Below are positions 10,407-22,239 of a DNA stretch of 64,000 nucleotides, in pieces. Source of the stretch: Synaphobranchus kaupii (Eukaryota; Chordata; Actinopteri; Anguilliformes; Synaphobranchidae). Numbering within the stretch: position 1 is the first letter of the stretch; each line of letters starts with the position of its first letter. Location: contig CM056383.1 in assembly GCA_029718625.1 (NCBI GenBank), forward strand, positions 68,417,228 to 68,481,227, given 5' to 3'. A program made the position numbers and the translations under genes. Under the pieces are notes generated by a model. It was not told where the DNA came from. It did no database searches and saw only the letters and a program-made list of their open reading frames with translations.

Positions 10407-10453
<47 letters not shown>
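10380..10453. repeat. (TC)n microsatellite
   Basis: About 45 bases of uninterrupted TC repeat (10409-10453), preceded by an imperfect pyrimidine tract. It forms the 5' border of the LINE tail at 10454-10569. Confidence 0.9.
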
Positions 10454-10456
<3 letters not shown>

Positions 10457-10567
10457 TGGTAAATGAAGAAGAGATGGATATATGTGTAGGCTGAGTGTGT
10501 GTGTGGGGGGGTATGTGATTTGTTAGTTTTGTTTTTTTGTGTTTCAATAAAGGAACATAAAAATTCA

Positions 10568-10569
<2 letters not shown>
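10454..10569 (+). mobile_element. 5'-truncated Tx1-like LINE 3' end between two (TC)n tracts
   Basis: About 116 bases, ending in CAATAAAGG then ATAAAAATTCAAAG, lie between the TC tracts at 10409-10453 and 10570-10601. The ending matches that of the minus-strand copy at 54035-54490 (AACAATAAAGCTG then TTAAAATTCAAATT, then TC). That copy carries a Tx1-like reverse transcriptase C-terminus. I infer a severely 5'-truncated copy of the same or a sister family. Confidence 0.55.

Positions 10570-10601
<32 letters not shown>
10570..10601. repeat. (TC)n microsatellite, junction between two LINE copies
   Basis: An uninterrupted TC tract lies directly between the 3' end of one LINE piece and the 5' end of the next. 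Both are in the same orientation. Confidence 0.9.
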
Positions 10602-10608
<7 letters not shown>

Positions 10609-10825
10609 GGCGGTTGTGTGTGAGAGTGCGCGTGTGAGAGCGGCTGTTGCGTTTGAATGAGTGAGTTTTCTTCTCCCTTTTTTTACTTTCCGGTTACTTT
10701 GTACTGTATTGCACGAGGTTACTTTAATTGGGTTTAGTTAATATAATATTGAAGCACTTTTACGGGTTTTTTGTTTGTATTGATTTTGTATTGACGACCT
10801 TGCCGACCGGCGTTTGCTGGTCGGC
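10602..10825 (+). mobile_element. Probable 5' UTR of a Tx1-like LINE
   Basis: About 220 bases between the TC tract and the first ORF1 start codon. The sequence GAGGTGGCGG follows the microsatellite directly, which suggests a near-full 5' end. No terminal repeats are seen, consistent with a non-LTR element. Confidence 0.45.
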
Positions 10826-11430
10826 ATGGCCACAGCGGCGTTTGATCAGCTTTCGCGCCGGCATGGAATCAAGGTAACGCCCGCGGTTACCTGTTCAGTA
10901 GAGGAGTGTAGCTTAGCGGTCGGTGAAGTTGTCGGCCATAACAGCATTTCGCTCGGCATCTCGAATGAATAATGGGATTGTGATATTTTTAGATAGTATT
11001 GAGAAGGTTAACGAAGCAGTTGAAAGTGGGATTATAATACAGGAAACTCTAACAGATGTGCTCCCTCTCGTCAACCCGGCGAGGAGAATAACTTTATCGA
11101 ATGTCCCCCCGTTTGTAAAAGATGAACTCTTATTAAGAGAATTAGCCCGTCACGGGAAAATAGTATCACCGATTAAGAAAGTTCCCCTTGGTTGTAAATC
11201 TCCCCTTTTAAAACACGTAGTGTCTTTCAGAAGACAACTTTATATGATACTAAATAACAATACAGAAGAAGTGAACGTAGCATTTAGATTTAAAATAGAT
11301 CATTTCGATTATATCGTTTTCGCTACTTCTGAAACTATGAAATGCTTTGGTTGTGGGAAGACAGGGCATTTAATTCGTTCTTGTCCGGAGAAAACAAACG
11401 GAGCTGGAACTGCTCCTCCGTCAGACTTGG
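10826..11430 (+). pseudogene. Tx1-clade LINE ORF1 (CCHC zinc-knuckle protein), frameshifted and cut by the gap
   Basis: ORF1 proteins of these LINEs bind element RNA and are thought to form the ribonucleoprotein used in target-primed reverse transcription. The best start is the ATG at 10826. It opens about 40 residues (MATAAFDQLSRRHG...), and the frame then shifts near 10945-10965, where similarity continues in the neighbouring frame (...RMNNGIVIFLDS). The conserved middle follows (RITLSNVPPFV, then LGCKSPLLKHVVSFRR), and then a zinc knuckle C-X2-C-X4-H-X4-C (CFGCGKTGHLIRSC) encoded at about 11343-11384. The frame runs into the assembly gap, so the length, the C-terminus and any ORF2 are unknown. 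The single frameshift could be a sequencing error. The family assignment rests on recalled similarity to fish Tx1-like ORF1. Confidence 0.7.
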
Positions 11431-11930
11431 NNNNNNNNNNNNNNNNNNNNNNNNNNNNNNNNNNNNNNNNNNNNNNNNNNNNNNNNNNNNNNNNNNNNNN
11501 NNNNNNNNNNNNNNNNNNNNNNNNNNNNNNNNNNNNNNNNNNNNNNNNNNNNNNNNNNNNNNNNNNNNNNNNNNNNNNNNNNNNNNNNNNNNNNNNNNNN
11601 NNNNNNNNNNNNNNNNNNNNNNNNNNNNNNNNNNNNNNNNNNNNNNNNNNNNNNNNNNNNNNNNNNNNNNNNNNNNNNNNNNNNNNNNNNNNNNNNNNNN
11701 NNNNNNNNNNNNNNNNNNNNNNNNNNNNNNNNNNNNNNNNNNNNNNNNNNNNNNNNNNNNNNNNNNNNNNNNNNNNNNNNNNNNNNNNNNNNNNNNNNNN
11801 NNNNNNNNNNNNNNNNNNNNNNNNNNNNNNNNNNNNNNNNNNNNNNNNNNNNNNNNNNNNNNNNNNNNNNNNNNNNNNNNNNNNNNNNNNNNNNNNNNNN
11901 NNNNNNNNNNNNNNNNNNNNNNNNNNNNNN
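11431..11930. other. Assembly gap (500 N)
   Basis: Exactly 500 undetermined bases, which is probably a placeholder length. The missing sequence probably contains more of the LINE. Any reading frame drawn through it is meaningless. Confidence 1.
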
Positions 11931-13752
11931 CCTAAACATGCTCTTTATGGTGTTTAGGCCATGGCTCGTAATAATTTAATACTTTTCAGTTCAGCTTTAA
12001 TGCATCAAAAATAAATAAGTACATAAATAAATAAATAAATAAATAAAACTGAATAGAATATAAAAGGGGAAACTGTTGAATATGTTCTGACTTATTTATT
12101 TATTTATTGGTCGAAATATTTTTAAATACTCTAACTGAAAAATAAACTGGCAGTTAACGACAAAGCCTTTTTAATTTACATTGCTGCCCCCCCACTATTT
12201 TACGGTATATGTGTGTGGAACAATGAGCCTTGTTTAGAACTTAAGCTTCATAGGGCAGAAATAACATGTTCAACAAAAATGACCGGTGCCGACTTCAAAC
12301 AGGCGAACGCATGCGCAGTGTTCTATGTAGCGGTGGGCGTAAAAAAAATCATGGCCAGAATTGAGGGAGTGGAAACTTTTCTGACAGTGTGATGCACCTT
12401 CACATCTGCCTCTTGCTGCCGTGGCAACAGGAAGAGGGCTGGGAGAGGGGGTGGGAGCTCCTGAACATCTGGCCTTTTCTGGGTGGTAGGCCTACAGCAG
12501 AAATTCATTTTCAGAAGTTTTGAGTTCATAAATTTGAGTTCAGAAGTTCTGAGTAAGTAAATGTGGAGTGATTTAAACAATTAAAACGCGAGATCTTCAG
12601 CAACCATTAAACAGGATAGGATACCTATTTCAAGTTAGGCTGCAGTTGTTTATTATTTTGTGTATAACTAACGTGATATGTTGTTTTCTCATCACATACA
12701 AAAGAGGCGTCAAGTCCAATATCAACGTTAACATCAAGCGGCAGATAAATAATGTGAATTGACAAGCACGCATTATGTGCTTTTTGAACACTCCAAACAT
12801 ACATTTGAATAACTAAGAGGTCTTGCGAGACGAGACGTCCCCTGAACAGCTCGCACTCGGAACGAACAGTGCATCTGCAGCTAACGTACTATCTGCGCAG
12901 ACAGAAAGTTTATGTTACATCGGCGGGACATTTCTACATTTCTAGAATAGCGCAGCGTGGAGACCGTGGATAACTGCTTTAACACAGGCCACGCCACGAG
13001 ATGTGTGGTCTGTGGTCTGTGGAATGTGGTCCAATGTGCGCGCGTATGTATAGCCTATGCGCGCTCCCAGAGAAGCCCGTTTGGGTGTCACGGACTCTTC
13101 ATTTTATGCAAATTGCGAAAGATTGTCTAAGTTTGTTCTCCCTCATATGCTCGCTCCACAACGAGCTATTCATTCGGGCTCTGGCGGGAGGGGGGGTCTC
13201 CCCGTATATCCGTCATTTTAAAACAGGTGCAGTGGGCAGGAGCACCTAGGGAGGGAATAAATGCTCCAGTTTACACACGCGGGCACGGAATGCAGTCAAA
13301 TTTTAAATTTTAACGGAGCTCTGCGCTTTGATTCGAGAAATTCTGGGTGGCACTGGAAGTGTTGAAGGATGCATTCTCACCCAGTATGATGCATGGCAAT
13401 AAGTACATTGATATATTGCGCAAATATTACATTTGAGTCGAATGTCTGCAGTCTGGTGCTGAGATCGTTTCCCTCCCCTCGGTACAGGAAGGAGCCATTT
13501 TTACCGAGGGCCCGAGGAAGCTTTCCTCGCTGATTCAGCATTACAGCGAAAGCACCACATTAAAGAGAGGGTCGTGCTATAATGGACATCGCAACATTAC
13601 AGAGAGAACACAGCATTATTCATTGGGAATACATTCCATGAAAAATTAAATATTAAAAAAAAAAATTATTTTTATTATTCTGATTATACTATAGGACAAA
13701 GAGATAAAATATTGTACCTCTTCACCAAATATGGGCAAATATACAAAGCAAT
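11931..13752. other. Intergenic sequence after the gap, no gene recognised
   Basis: There is an (AAAT)n run near 12012-12047. No LINE ORF2 sequence is visible on this side of the gap. 12820-13300 is CpG-richer and contains an 82-codon plus-strand frame with no known similarity. 13340-13640 is high-complexity sequence without an obvious motif pattern. Confidence 0.4.
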
Positions 13753-13942
13753 GTAGAGTATTCTGGGGCAATTGTAACAGGGGGCAATTGCAACGCCATA
13801 AAATTGCACCAATCTGAAACAAGCGAAAGCTGAGATTCTATCCAGTAAGCTAGCTAGTTTCATGTGTTCAGGGTTGGGGGCAATTGTAACAAAAAATTGT
13901 GTTACAATTAATCCCTGTTACAATTGCCCCCAGAACACTCTA
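13753..13942. mobile_element. Fold-back MITE with TAGAGTRTTCTGGGG ends
   Basis: The left end (TAGAGTATTCTGGGGCAATT) and right end (AATTGCCCCCAGAACACTCTA) are inverted copies. The GGGGGCAATTGTAAC word also occurs internally in both orientations. The TA at both termini suggests a TA-duplicating (Tc1/mariner-type) element. It is about 190 bases long and non-coding. Confidence 0.7.
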
Positions 13943-14549
13943 TACATTGAAATACATTTATCATCGTATCTTTCAACATGTTTACTGTGTAGCAGTCTAT
14001 TCCATTTTGTTTGAGGTATATATGCTCTTCATTTTTGCAATTTTCTTTGTTTATTATTATTGGAATTTGCACATGTAATATGGATGCAGATCCTCAAAGC
14101 AGTATTCTTTGTTGCCTGGTTATACCTTAGCTTCTGGTGCAACATGACGAAAGATGGTTTAAAATAATGAACCATGCAAAAACTACTTTCTACTTAGCAC
14201 AACAGTAATATAGCAAAATGTTATTACTGTGACAAATGACAGAGATTGTATTGCTGGTGCGAGATAATCAAATATGATTTCATAAAGTATTACCAATTTT
14301 ATATAAATTTGTCTCAATATAACCTTGCAATATATTGACAAAGGCTGTGCAGCCGTGAAGAGTGATTGGCTGAGGAGATGGTGCGCACAACAGTTTTTCA
14401 GATAGAAAAATGGAAAGGTCGCATAAAACAACATTAAACAGGTTCACATTTAACAAGAAAGAGGTTTAAAAAGTTCCAAGGGTTGATGAATCAATATGAT
14501 ATGAGTGCTGTGCGTTATGGTTCCTTCATGCAAGTAATTCAGAATGTAT
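13943..14549. other. AT-rich intergenic sequence
   Basis: No repeat family or gene recognised. The 83-codon minus-strand frame is AT-driven. Confidence 0.4.
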
Positions 14550-14579
14550 AGCTGACTGTGTGTACTACTCATGTTTATT

Positions 14580-14714
14580 ACTAGGGATAGCTCCTACGCT
14601 GTGAGAACGTTGTGCTTTGTCGGATTTGCTTTGTAGTCGCGTCAATGACCTTCAATATGCACTTATTGTACGTCGCTTTGGATAAAAGCGTCTGCCAAAT
14701 GATTGTAATGTAAT
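14580..14714 (+). mobile_element. L2-type LINE 3' tail (UnaL2-like stem-loop)
   Basis: The end contains CGCTTTGGATAAAAGCG, an inverted repeat CGCTTT/AAAGCG around a GGATA loop, followed by TCTGCCAAATG and TGTAA repeats. A stem-loop with this GGATA loop is the recognition element at the 3' end of the eel LINE UnaL2 and its partner SINEs, where it recruits the reverse transcriptase. The upstream 3' UTR portion also matches, in inverted form, the copy at 41564-41740. Confidence 0.75.
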
Positions 14715-15956
14715 TCTAGCTTGCACTGTTGATGATGCGGGATGACCAGTTTCATTTATGCTGTTGTTTTCTTACACAAGTGGCCAAATTAATAACTAAT
14801 ATGTCTTATATTTCCTATAGCTTGTAAACTGTGTTGTATTGCGTTCACAGACAGACTGATGCTGATGATGATAACCCTGTTTTAAAAGGAATACTTTCAC
14901 ATACATATTTATAGAGAGCAGCACGCTCATTCTAGCATGCAAGCATAGCACACAAGGCATAGTTTCCAGTAGTACTGCCATCTTTAGCCAACTCATCTGT
15001 TGTTAAATGAACTCCAGAGTCAAACTGACCATGACCCACTAGTAAGAGGCAGAGACAACACAGCCGTTGAGAATTTCCACTGCGTGAACAAAGGATTGTG
15101 GGATTGTAGCGACCAACTTTTGCTTTTTATATACTCCATTAGGGAATGCTGCCTTGAAAAATAGAATAGTAAATGTAAATCAAATTTCAATTCAATTATC
15201 TCATCTTAGTGCTGGCAGAAATCAAGTAGAGGAAGAGAAAATACAATGAAAAGAGCTGCTCTGTTTATTAAATTGTTAAATTAAACATAATTTTAAATTA
15301 TTGTGAAATGAACTGACAGAGTATCATGGTAAAATATGTTTGTTTATACTGATGGATTTCCCCCTGAATGTGCTCTTTGTAAATTTAAAAAATGAACCTC
15401 GGGTTGTTCTCTGAAAGAATTAAACCCAGAAGGAGATTTGGAAGTATAATTTATTCATCCTTTTTTAAAGGTTTTACCGCTCAGAGTTTGAGTTTCCCTT
15501 GGTACTTCCCCTGAAATATAAATATAAAAATATACTGCATGTTAATTAAACAGTTCAGTAAAATATTTATGTCCATAAATGGTTGCCAACTTATTTTGTT
15601 AATTTACATGCCCAAAAATAAGTTGAATATTTAAAAAGCATCAAATTTACAAACAAAAATTATAAACCACAAACAACTTTCAACCACCCTCATCACATTG
15701 ATTTTTGACAGTGGAAAATTATCTAGTTTAAGATCCTTATTCCTATTAAAATAAATGAATACACACAAAGCTTCAGGTACAAATATTGTTTGTATTGTTT
15801 ATAAGTTTGTTACAGAGTTGATATATAACCATAAAAACATATTTTTTTATGATTTCCTTTGGCATTTGTCATCATATAAATATTATAGACAAAGCCCAAA
15901 TTTAGAGGTGGTGCATGGAATTACTTTCGTTAGATGCCGAGGAGTCTTTCAATTGG
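14715..15956. other. AT-rich intergenic sequence
   Basis: About 1.2 kb, very AT-rich, with no recognised gene or repeat. Open frames are short and AT-driven. Confidence 0.4.
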
Positions 15957-16119
15957 CTGGGGTCTGTTCCAGAGAGCGGGGTTACGGAGTTAGCTGGATA
16001 ACTGCGCTGTGTAAAACCCGGAACCCTCCTAACTCTGGAACATGGACTGAAGTAAAAAGAGCTGTTCCGGGTTCTATTGGTGTAGTTATCCAGCTAACTC
16101 TTTCTGGAACAGGCCCCTG
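15957..16119. mobile_element. hAT-like MITE related to the element at 4853
   Basis: The ends (CTGGGGTCTGTTCCAGAGAG and CTTTCTGGAACAGGCCCCTG) are inverted copies. The inner TTAGCTGGATAACTGC and GGAACATGGACTGAA blocks are shared with 4853-5072. Non-coding. Confidence 0.7.
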
Positions 16120-17240
16120 AAGTGGAGCCATCTGAGGGCAGATTTTGAGCCTTTTATGTTTGGTCCCTTCTGTATTCAAGTATTCATGTGGACTATATGC
16201 TCTCAGTGTGGTACACAGTTCAGTTATTAAACCCATCTGCAGGAAACGCTCTGCTAATCTGGATTTGAACAATACAAACATTTTCGGAGCAATATGTAAA
16301 AAATTGAAAAACCAGTAAGGATTCAACACCTAAATTTTCCAGTGTAAAGCTGAAGTTGTTTTCTCTCAATATGGGATGTATCTTTATTTATTAATTTGAA
16401 ATATGACAGCATGTAATTAGCCTTTTTTGGAAATATCTATTCTTTTTAATGCTACTAATTATATTTATTAAATGTATTCAAAATATCATTTCATGAATAA
16501 TTTCAAAAACATTGTAATAGTCGTCTATTTATAAAGAAATATTAGTAGCAATTAATGAGAGTGTCATGGTCGGGCCATAACACAGGTGATAGATAATCCT
16601 TTGTCACAAGAATTCCATGTGGAACGGATGGTAAATTTTTTAAAACTCAGGGATATTCTACTGTAATGTTTGTGTAGTTATATAACATGCATTTAAAGTA
16701 ATATGTTGTAAAGTTGTATTTTGTTTGCCATTAGAACATGGCTATAGCCAGGAGGTCACACCTTTGAAGAGAGATACCTGTGTGGTCTTCAGGAAAGAAG
16801 CTGTCGAGCACCTGCATGTGGATGAAATCATTACCTGATATAAATACAAATAGTACTGCACAGGCTGTTGTCTGGAGAATTTAAAATGCAATACCAAATA
16901 TTTACTTTTTACTTACCCTCTGAACCACCTGTACGTGTGTGTGTGTGTGTGTGTGTGTGTGTAGTGGTCTGTAATAGAAGGGAATGCCTGTCTTCTTATT
17001 TGCAATTCATGTAAGTTTGGATCCTATACATCTAGGCTCAGAACATAATTCAGCTATGGTTTTTAAATGAGCGAAACCTGAGAGAGCTGTCGGGACAAGC
17101 AAATATGTGTGTTCACATAGCATTGTAACGTATGTGTGACCATGCATTGCATTTGCTACTAATAACTGTATTGGACATTACAAACACAGTTGTACAGTAT
17201 AGCAAATAATTTGAGTAAAGGTATATACTGTAATGTATAA
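16120..17240. other. AT-rich intergenic sequence with a (GT)n tract
   Basis: A GT repeat lies at 16934-16962. No gene recognised. Confidence 0.4.
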
Positions 17241-17475
17241 CTGTGTTTGTGATTTTTGAGCGGTGTGTTTGGTATGTGATTTTTGTGCTGTGTGTGTGTG
17301 TGTGTGTGTGTGTTTGGAGCTGTGTGTTTGTTTGTGTGTGTGTGTGTGTGTGTGTTTGTGTGTTTGTGATGTTTGGAGCTGTGTGTTTGTTTGTGTTTGT
17401 GATTTTTGTGCTGTGTGTGTGTGTGTGTGTGTGATGTTTGGAGCTGTGTGTTTGTTTGTGTTTGTGATTTTTGTG

Positions 17476-17515
<40 letters not shown>

Positions 17516-17556
17516 TGTTTGGAGCTGTGTGTTTGTTTGTGTTTGTGATTTTTGTG

Positions 17557-17600
<44 letters not shown>

Positions 17601-17660
17601 TGTTTGGAGCTGTGTGTTTGTTTGTGTTTGTGTTTTTTGAGCTGTGTCTGTGTATTGAGC
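17241..17660. repeat. Compound minisatellite: (GT)n blocks with a TTTGGAGCTG spacer unit
   Basis: About five higher-order units each contain TTTGGAGCTGTGTGTTTG, a variable stretch, a GATTTTTGTGCTG word and an expanding (GT)n block. The block lengthens toward the right. The long Cys/Val and His/Thr frames are translations of this repeat. Confidence 0.9.
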
Positions 17661-18937
17661 TTTGAGCTTCCTGGTGCATTGGGGCCTGGGGAACCAGACA
17701 GCGGTGATGTTTCAGGTAGTGTACACAGGGCTAGCCAACCTTAAAAGGAGACATGCTTCATGCCTGGATTGCTCTCCTTAGGTGCAGCTTGTGAAAAATG
17801 ACAGATAAAATAGCAGCACTGGAAGAGCTCCTGCAAGAGGCAGAGACAATCATGTGTACCTGTCTTTAGACACTTGTGAGGACAGCCACAGTGGAATAGG
17901 ATAGCGAGTAAAAATAAAATACATGCACACATGCATGCACATATGTATATACACACACACACACAATCAGGTTCACATCAGACTTGCAGGCATTGCATAG
18001 CACCCAAGCATATGTGGCTAGACCATGCGTCTTGGCATCAGATGAAATGTCAAATGCTTTGCAATACCTGCAACACAAGTTTTCATATTTTAACATGATC
18101 TCATCTAGAGTATCTCTGAGATTATCGGATTACCGCGTTGATTCTATCAAGCAATTATGTGCTGCACACATACATATGCACATATTACTTTATGGATCTT
18201 ATGTTCCTTCTACATTACTCATTTTAAGATAAACTCCATTTCTTTGTTTAGTAACATAATGTTAAATTGCGCTCTTCTCTGGTTGTGTTTTAGGATCAGA
18301 AGCAGGACATGAAAAAAGCCTGCAGCTGGAGTGTGTTTTATATGGCAGAAGGGTGCTCTTCAGGCAACAGCAGCTTCTAAAGCGCAAATATATACTTCAC
18401 CATCGATGTTATGCTGTTGGACAAAATAAAAGCCAGATATTTTCCGCAAGACATTTACCACCAGTTACACAAATCACCCAGCCTGTGGAGACCAGGTCCC
18501 CCGTACAGTCAGCAGCCAAGGCAAACCATTCGTAATGTTATGTATGCCAGATAAAAATCAAACATTGTTCAAATAGTCATTGTTGAAACCACAGTGTAAT
18601 AAATTACATAATTTGTTTACATTAGCAAAATGTAAGTGAAGAGACTAACACATTTATGTATATTGATATGAACTAATTAACTTGTGCAAATGATCATCTT
18701 TGTTAAATCACACAGAGTGCAATAATCGGGTAATATATTAAGTAAGTTATATATTATTATATTATATATATTATGAAGTTATATATTATTATATTACACT
18801 AAATTGCTTCAAAGTTTCTTGGATTCCTTTTACCCCTTGTATATTTTGTTAGTACTTAATTTACATTTCTATTGGATTTAAGACCACAACTATTTATTTA
18901 TTTATGCTGGGAGTGGGGGAGGTTAATTTCTTCAGTG
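17661..18937. other. Intergenic sequence, partly AT-rich
   Basis: 18735-18800 is a near-pure AT tract containing a duplicated TTATATATTATTATATTA word. 17950-17965 is a short CA run. No gene recognised. Confidence 0.4.
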
Positions 18938-19052
18938 TGTGTGTGTGTGTGTGACAGTGTGTGTGCATGCACGTGTGTACGTGTGTGTGTGTGTGTGTGT
19001 TAAGTGTGAGCTCATCGGATGCTGAGAGTGTGTGTGTTTGTGTGTGTGTGAG
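18938..19052. repeat. (GT)n microsatellite
   Basis: Interrupted GT repeat (18938-19000 and 19028-19051) with GCATGCACGTG variants. Confidence 0.9.
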
Positions 19053-19199
19053 AGTGTATAGTACATCTGCGTTGAGTTAACTGACTGGGGGACCTTCCCA
19101 GCAGGTAGCAGTGTTTTGGCCTCTGGGTCGGCGAGCGCCGTCTGAACAGTTGGGAGCGTGAAATTTTTCCAGCCCGGCACAGACTAATTCTCTGAACCT

Positions 19200-20350
19200 T
19201 CCCTGGCCTTCCAGCCTGTTAATACTGACCACTCCCACGCTCGCCCAGCCTGTTAACACTGACCACTCCCACACTCTCCCAGCCTATTAACACTGACCAC
19301 TCCCACGCTCGCCCAGTCTGTTAACACTGACCACTCCCACGCTCGCCCAGCCTGTTAACACTGACCACTCCCACACTCTCCCAGCCTATTAACACTGACC
19401 ACTCCCACGCTCGCCCAGCCTGTTAACACTGACCACTCCCACACTCTCCCAGCCTTAACACTGACCACACCCACACTCTCCCAGCCTTAACACTGACCAC
19501 ACCCACACTCTCCCAGCCTTAACACTGACCACACCCACACTCTCCCAGCCTTAACACTGACCACACCCATACTCTCCCAGCCTGTTAACACTGACCACAC
19601 CCATACTCTCCCAGCCTGTCAACACTGACCACACCCATACTCTCCCAGCCTGTTAACACTGACCACTCTCACACTCTCCCAGCCTGTTAACACTGACCAC
19701 TCCCACACTCTCCCAGCCTTAACACTGACCACTCCCACACTCTCCCAGCCTGTTAACACTGACCACACCCACATTCTCCCAGCCTATTAACACTGACCAC
19801 ATCCACACTCTCCCAGCCTATTAACACTGACCACATCCACACTCTCCCAGCCTGTTAACACTGACCACACCCACACTCTCCCAGCCTGTTAACACTGACC
19901 ACACCCACACTCTCCCAGCCTGTTCACACTGACCACTCCCACACTCTCCCAGCCTGTTCACACTGACCACTCCCATACTCTCCCAGCCTGTTAACACTGA
20001 CCACTCCCACACTCTCCCAGCCTAACACTGACCACTCCCACACTCTCCCAGCCTGTTAACCCTGACCACTCCCACGCTCTTACAGCCTGTTAACACTGAC
20101 CACTCCCACGCTCTCCCAGCCTGTTAACACTGACCACTCCCACACTCTCCCAGCCTTAACACTGACCACTCCCACCCTCGCCCAGCCTGTTAACACTGAC
20201 CACACCCATACTCTCCCAGCCTGTTTACACTGACCACTCCCATACTCTCCCAGCCTGTTAACACTGACCACTCCCATACTCTCCCAGCCTGTTAACACTG
20301 ACCACTCCCACACTCTCCCAGCCTGTTAACACTGACCACACCCATACTCT
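19200..20350. repeat. 34-bp minisatellite, about 34 units
   Basis: The unit is of the form CCCAGCCTGTTAACACTGAC followed by CACTCCCACACTCT. Common variants are a shortened CCTTAACAC unit and the alternatives CACACCC, CATACTC and CACGCTC. Neighbouring units share variants, as expected from local unequal exchange. The Trp/Val/Gly-rich minus-strand frames are repeat translations. Confidence 0.95.
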
Positions 20351-21046
20351 TCTACACAGTAGTATAGCAGCAGTGTGGCTCACAGCTCATCACCTGGGAC
20401 TGGAGTTTCTAATATCACCATATACAACGAGTACAATTTCAGCACTGTGCAACTATAGGGTATAGGGATCTGACATTTACATGAAGTTATTAACATTTTT
20501 TAAAGAATGTTAAAACAACCATTAAAATCCAGTATGTAAAAAAATTTATAATACAAAATAACCAATCTTTTGTGTTATGTTTGTAAAATTAAAAATAGTA
20601 TAGATTTTTTAAATAAAATATAAAATAGTATATATAAATCATTAGTTTAATCCAATCGGGACATTGTGGGTTATCCAAAAACAAGAACCTTCCCTAGCAC
20701 TAAGCCTAAACCCAACCACAATAATATATAAGACTAAAAGGCTTTCCACCAAAAGCTGAAAATGGAGTCATCAATAAACATGTGATTTTCCCATTAACAA
20801 ATGACACAAAATTTACTTCAAGCCAAAGAGTTTTTTATGAACCGATGGATATAAGAATGTATGCTTCTTGTGTAAATGGCAGGGATCTTAATGTAAGGCA
20901 GGTGCGTCTGAATGGTAGCATTAAGTTCTCAAATGGAAAAGTTCATTGAGAGCCAAGCCGCATAAAGAGCTATATGATACGAGTCGAGTGTGATTAGGCA
21001 AGCAGTTCTGTACTTCTTAAATTAAAGCTTCCCAAGTCCACCTGAC

Positions 21047-21082
<36 letters not shown>

Positions 21083-22239
21083 GGGTGTTCAAGAGGTCCC
21101 AGATGTAGCCTTTCTTACCCTGAACAAATCATTCTGACAGTTTCTGTTTGGGGATGTTATGTGATGAGTAATTACGAGTTGAAATATTCAACTGAAAGGT
21201 ATTTCACCCACAGCACAAAACATAACCGTGCTTTTCTTTTTAAAAATAAATCGGCACTGCCAACAGACCACAATGCGCGTACAATAAAATCAATCAATGT
21301 TTACTTCCTCTCTTATTCTGCTGTTGTGGATTTATATGGAGCCAATGAACAATATAATGTGCAGTTTTGTGCACTTTTTTTTATATTTAATGGCAATCCT
21401 AATATTCATGCATAAAAAATACTACCTGAATTCCTGGAATGGAATCATTGACAAATCCAGTAAAAAAAACTTCTAAAGTCGGATTACCCTGTTCCTCTCC
21501 AACCGACACTAAACATCTATCAAATATGAGTGCATGCACCTCTTAATACAAGTGTGATTAATAGTTTTAACTGACCTGCTAATTAATGGAAAATAAAATC
21601 CAGCAATTTTTTGATAATGTGTAATTAGTCTGAATCCCCCTGTTCCCCACTGTTAAGTGCTGTACATTTTGCTGAAAATGACATTTAAAAAGCCTGTACA
21701 CATCCAAGGCAATGGCATTTTGTCAGTTAAAATGGTGTGAAAGGAGATTTTGAGATTCCTTTAGTGTCCTGTCGGACAGATGTATCTAAGAATTATTGTG
21801 TTATCAATTATTGTGAACTACAGTACGTAAGGAAAAGGGCTATAATTCTGTCACAATTTGCCCAATATGGATGCAAAGACCCTGAACTTAAAGCTGACAG
21901 TCTGCACTTAAACATCATATTCAGGGTTTAATTTTAAATCCCATGGGCTGGAGTACTGATCTAAAATGACAATAATTGTGTCACTGTCCAAATATTTACA
22001 CACACATACCCTATTTTCTCTTTTATATTATGGTTATATGTAACAGAGAGAGAAAGCAGAAAGTGTTGTGTGTAAGAGAAGGACATAAGAGCTGGAGTAT
22101 ACAAAGGCCTTATTGCACAATCCTATAACGTGTTTCCCATTTGCCTAAATCTAACATGTCAGTGTAAACAGCGTATCAATGTCCTCACTAATACTTTAAA
22201 GAGGGCCAAAAAAGCCTTTAACGTTCATCAAATCAGTTT
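20351..22239. other. AT-rich intergenic sequence
   Basis: A TG repeat lies at 21050-21077. Nothing else recognised; frames of 62-84 codons have no known similarity. Confidence 0.4.

Noticed and set aside
10923..11957. A 344-codon plus-strand frame spanning the N gap
   Set aside because: About half of it is N. Only the part before 11431 is real (LINE ORF1), and the start at 10923 is a GTG inside a frameshifted ORF1; the better start is the ATG at 10826.
17113..17679. 188-codon His/Thr-rich frame
   Set aside because: Translation of the (GT)n compound minisatellite.
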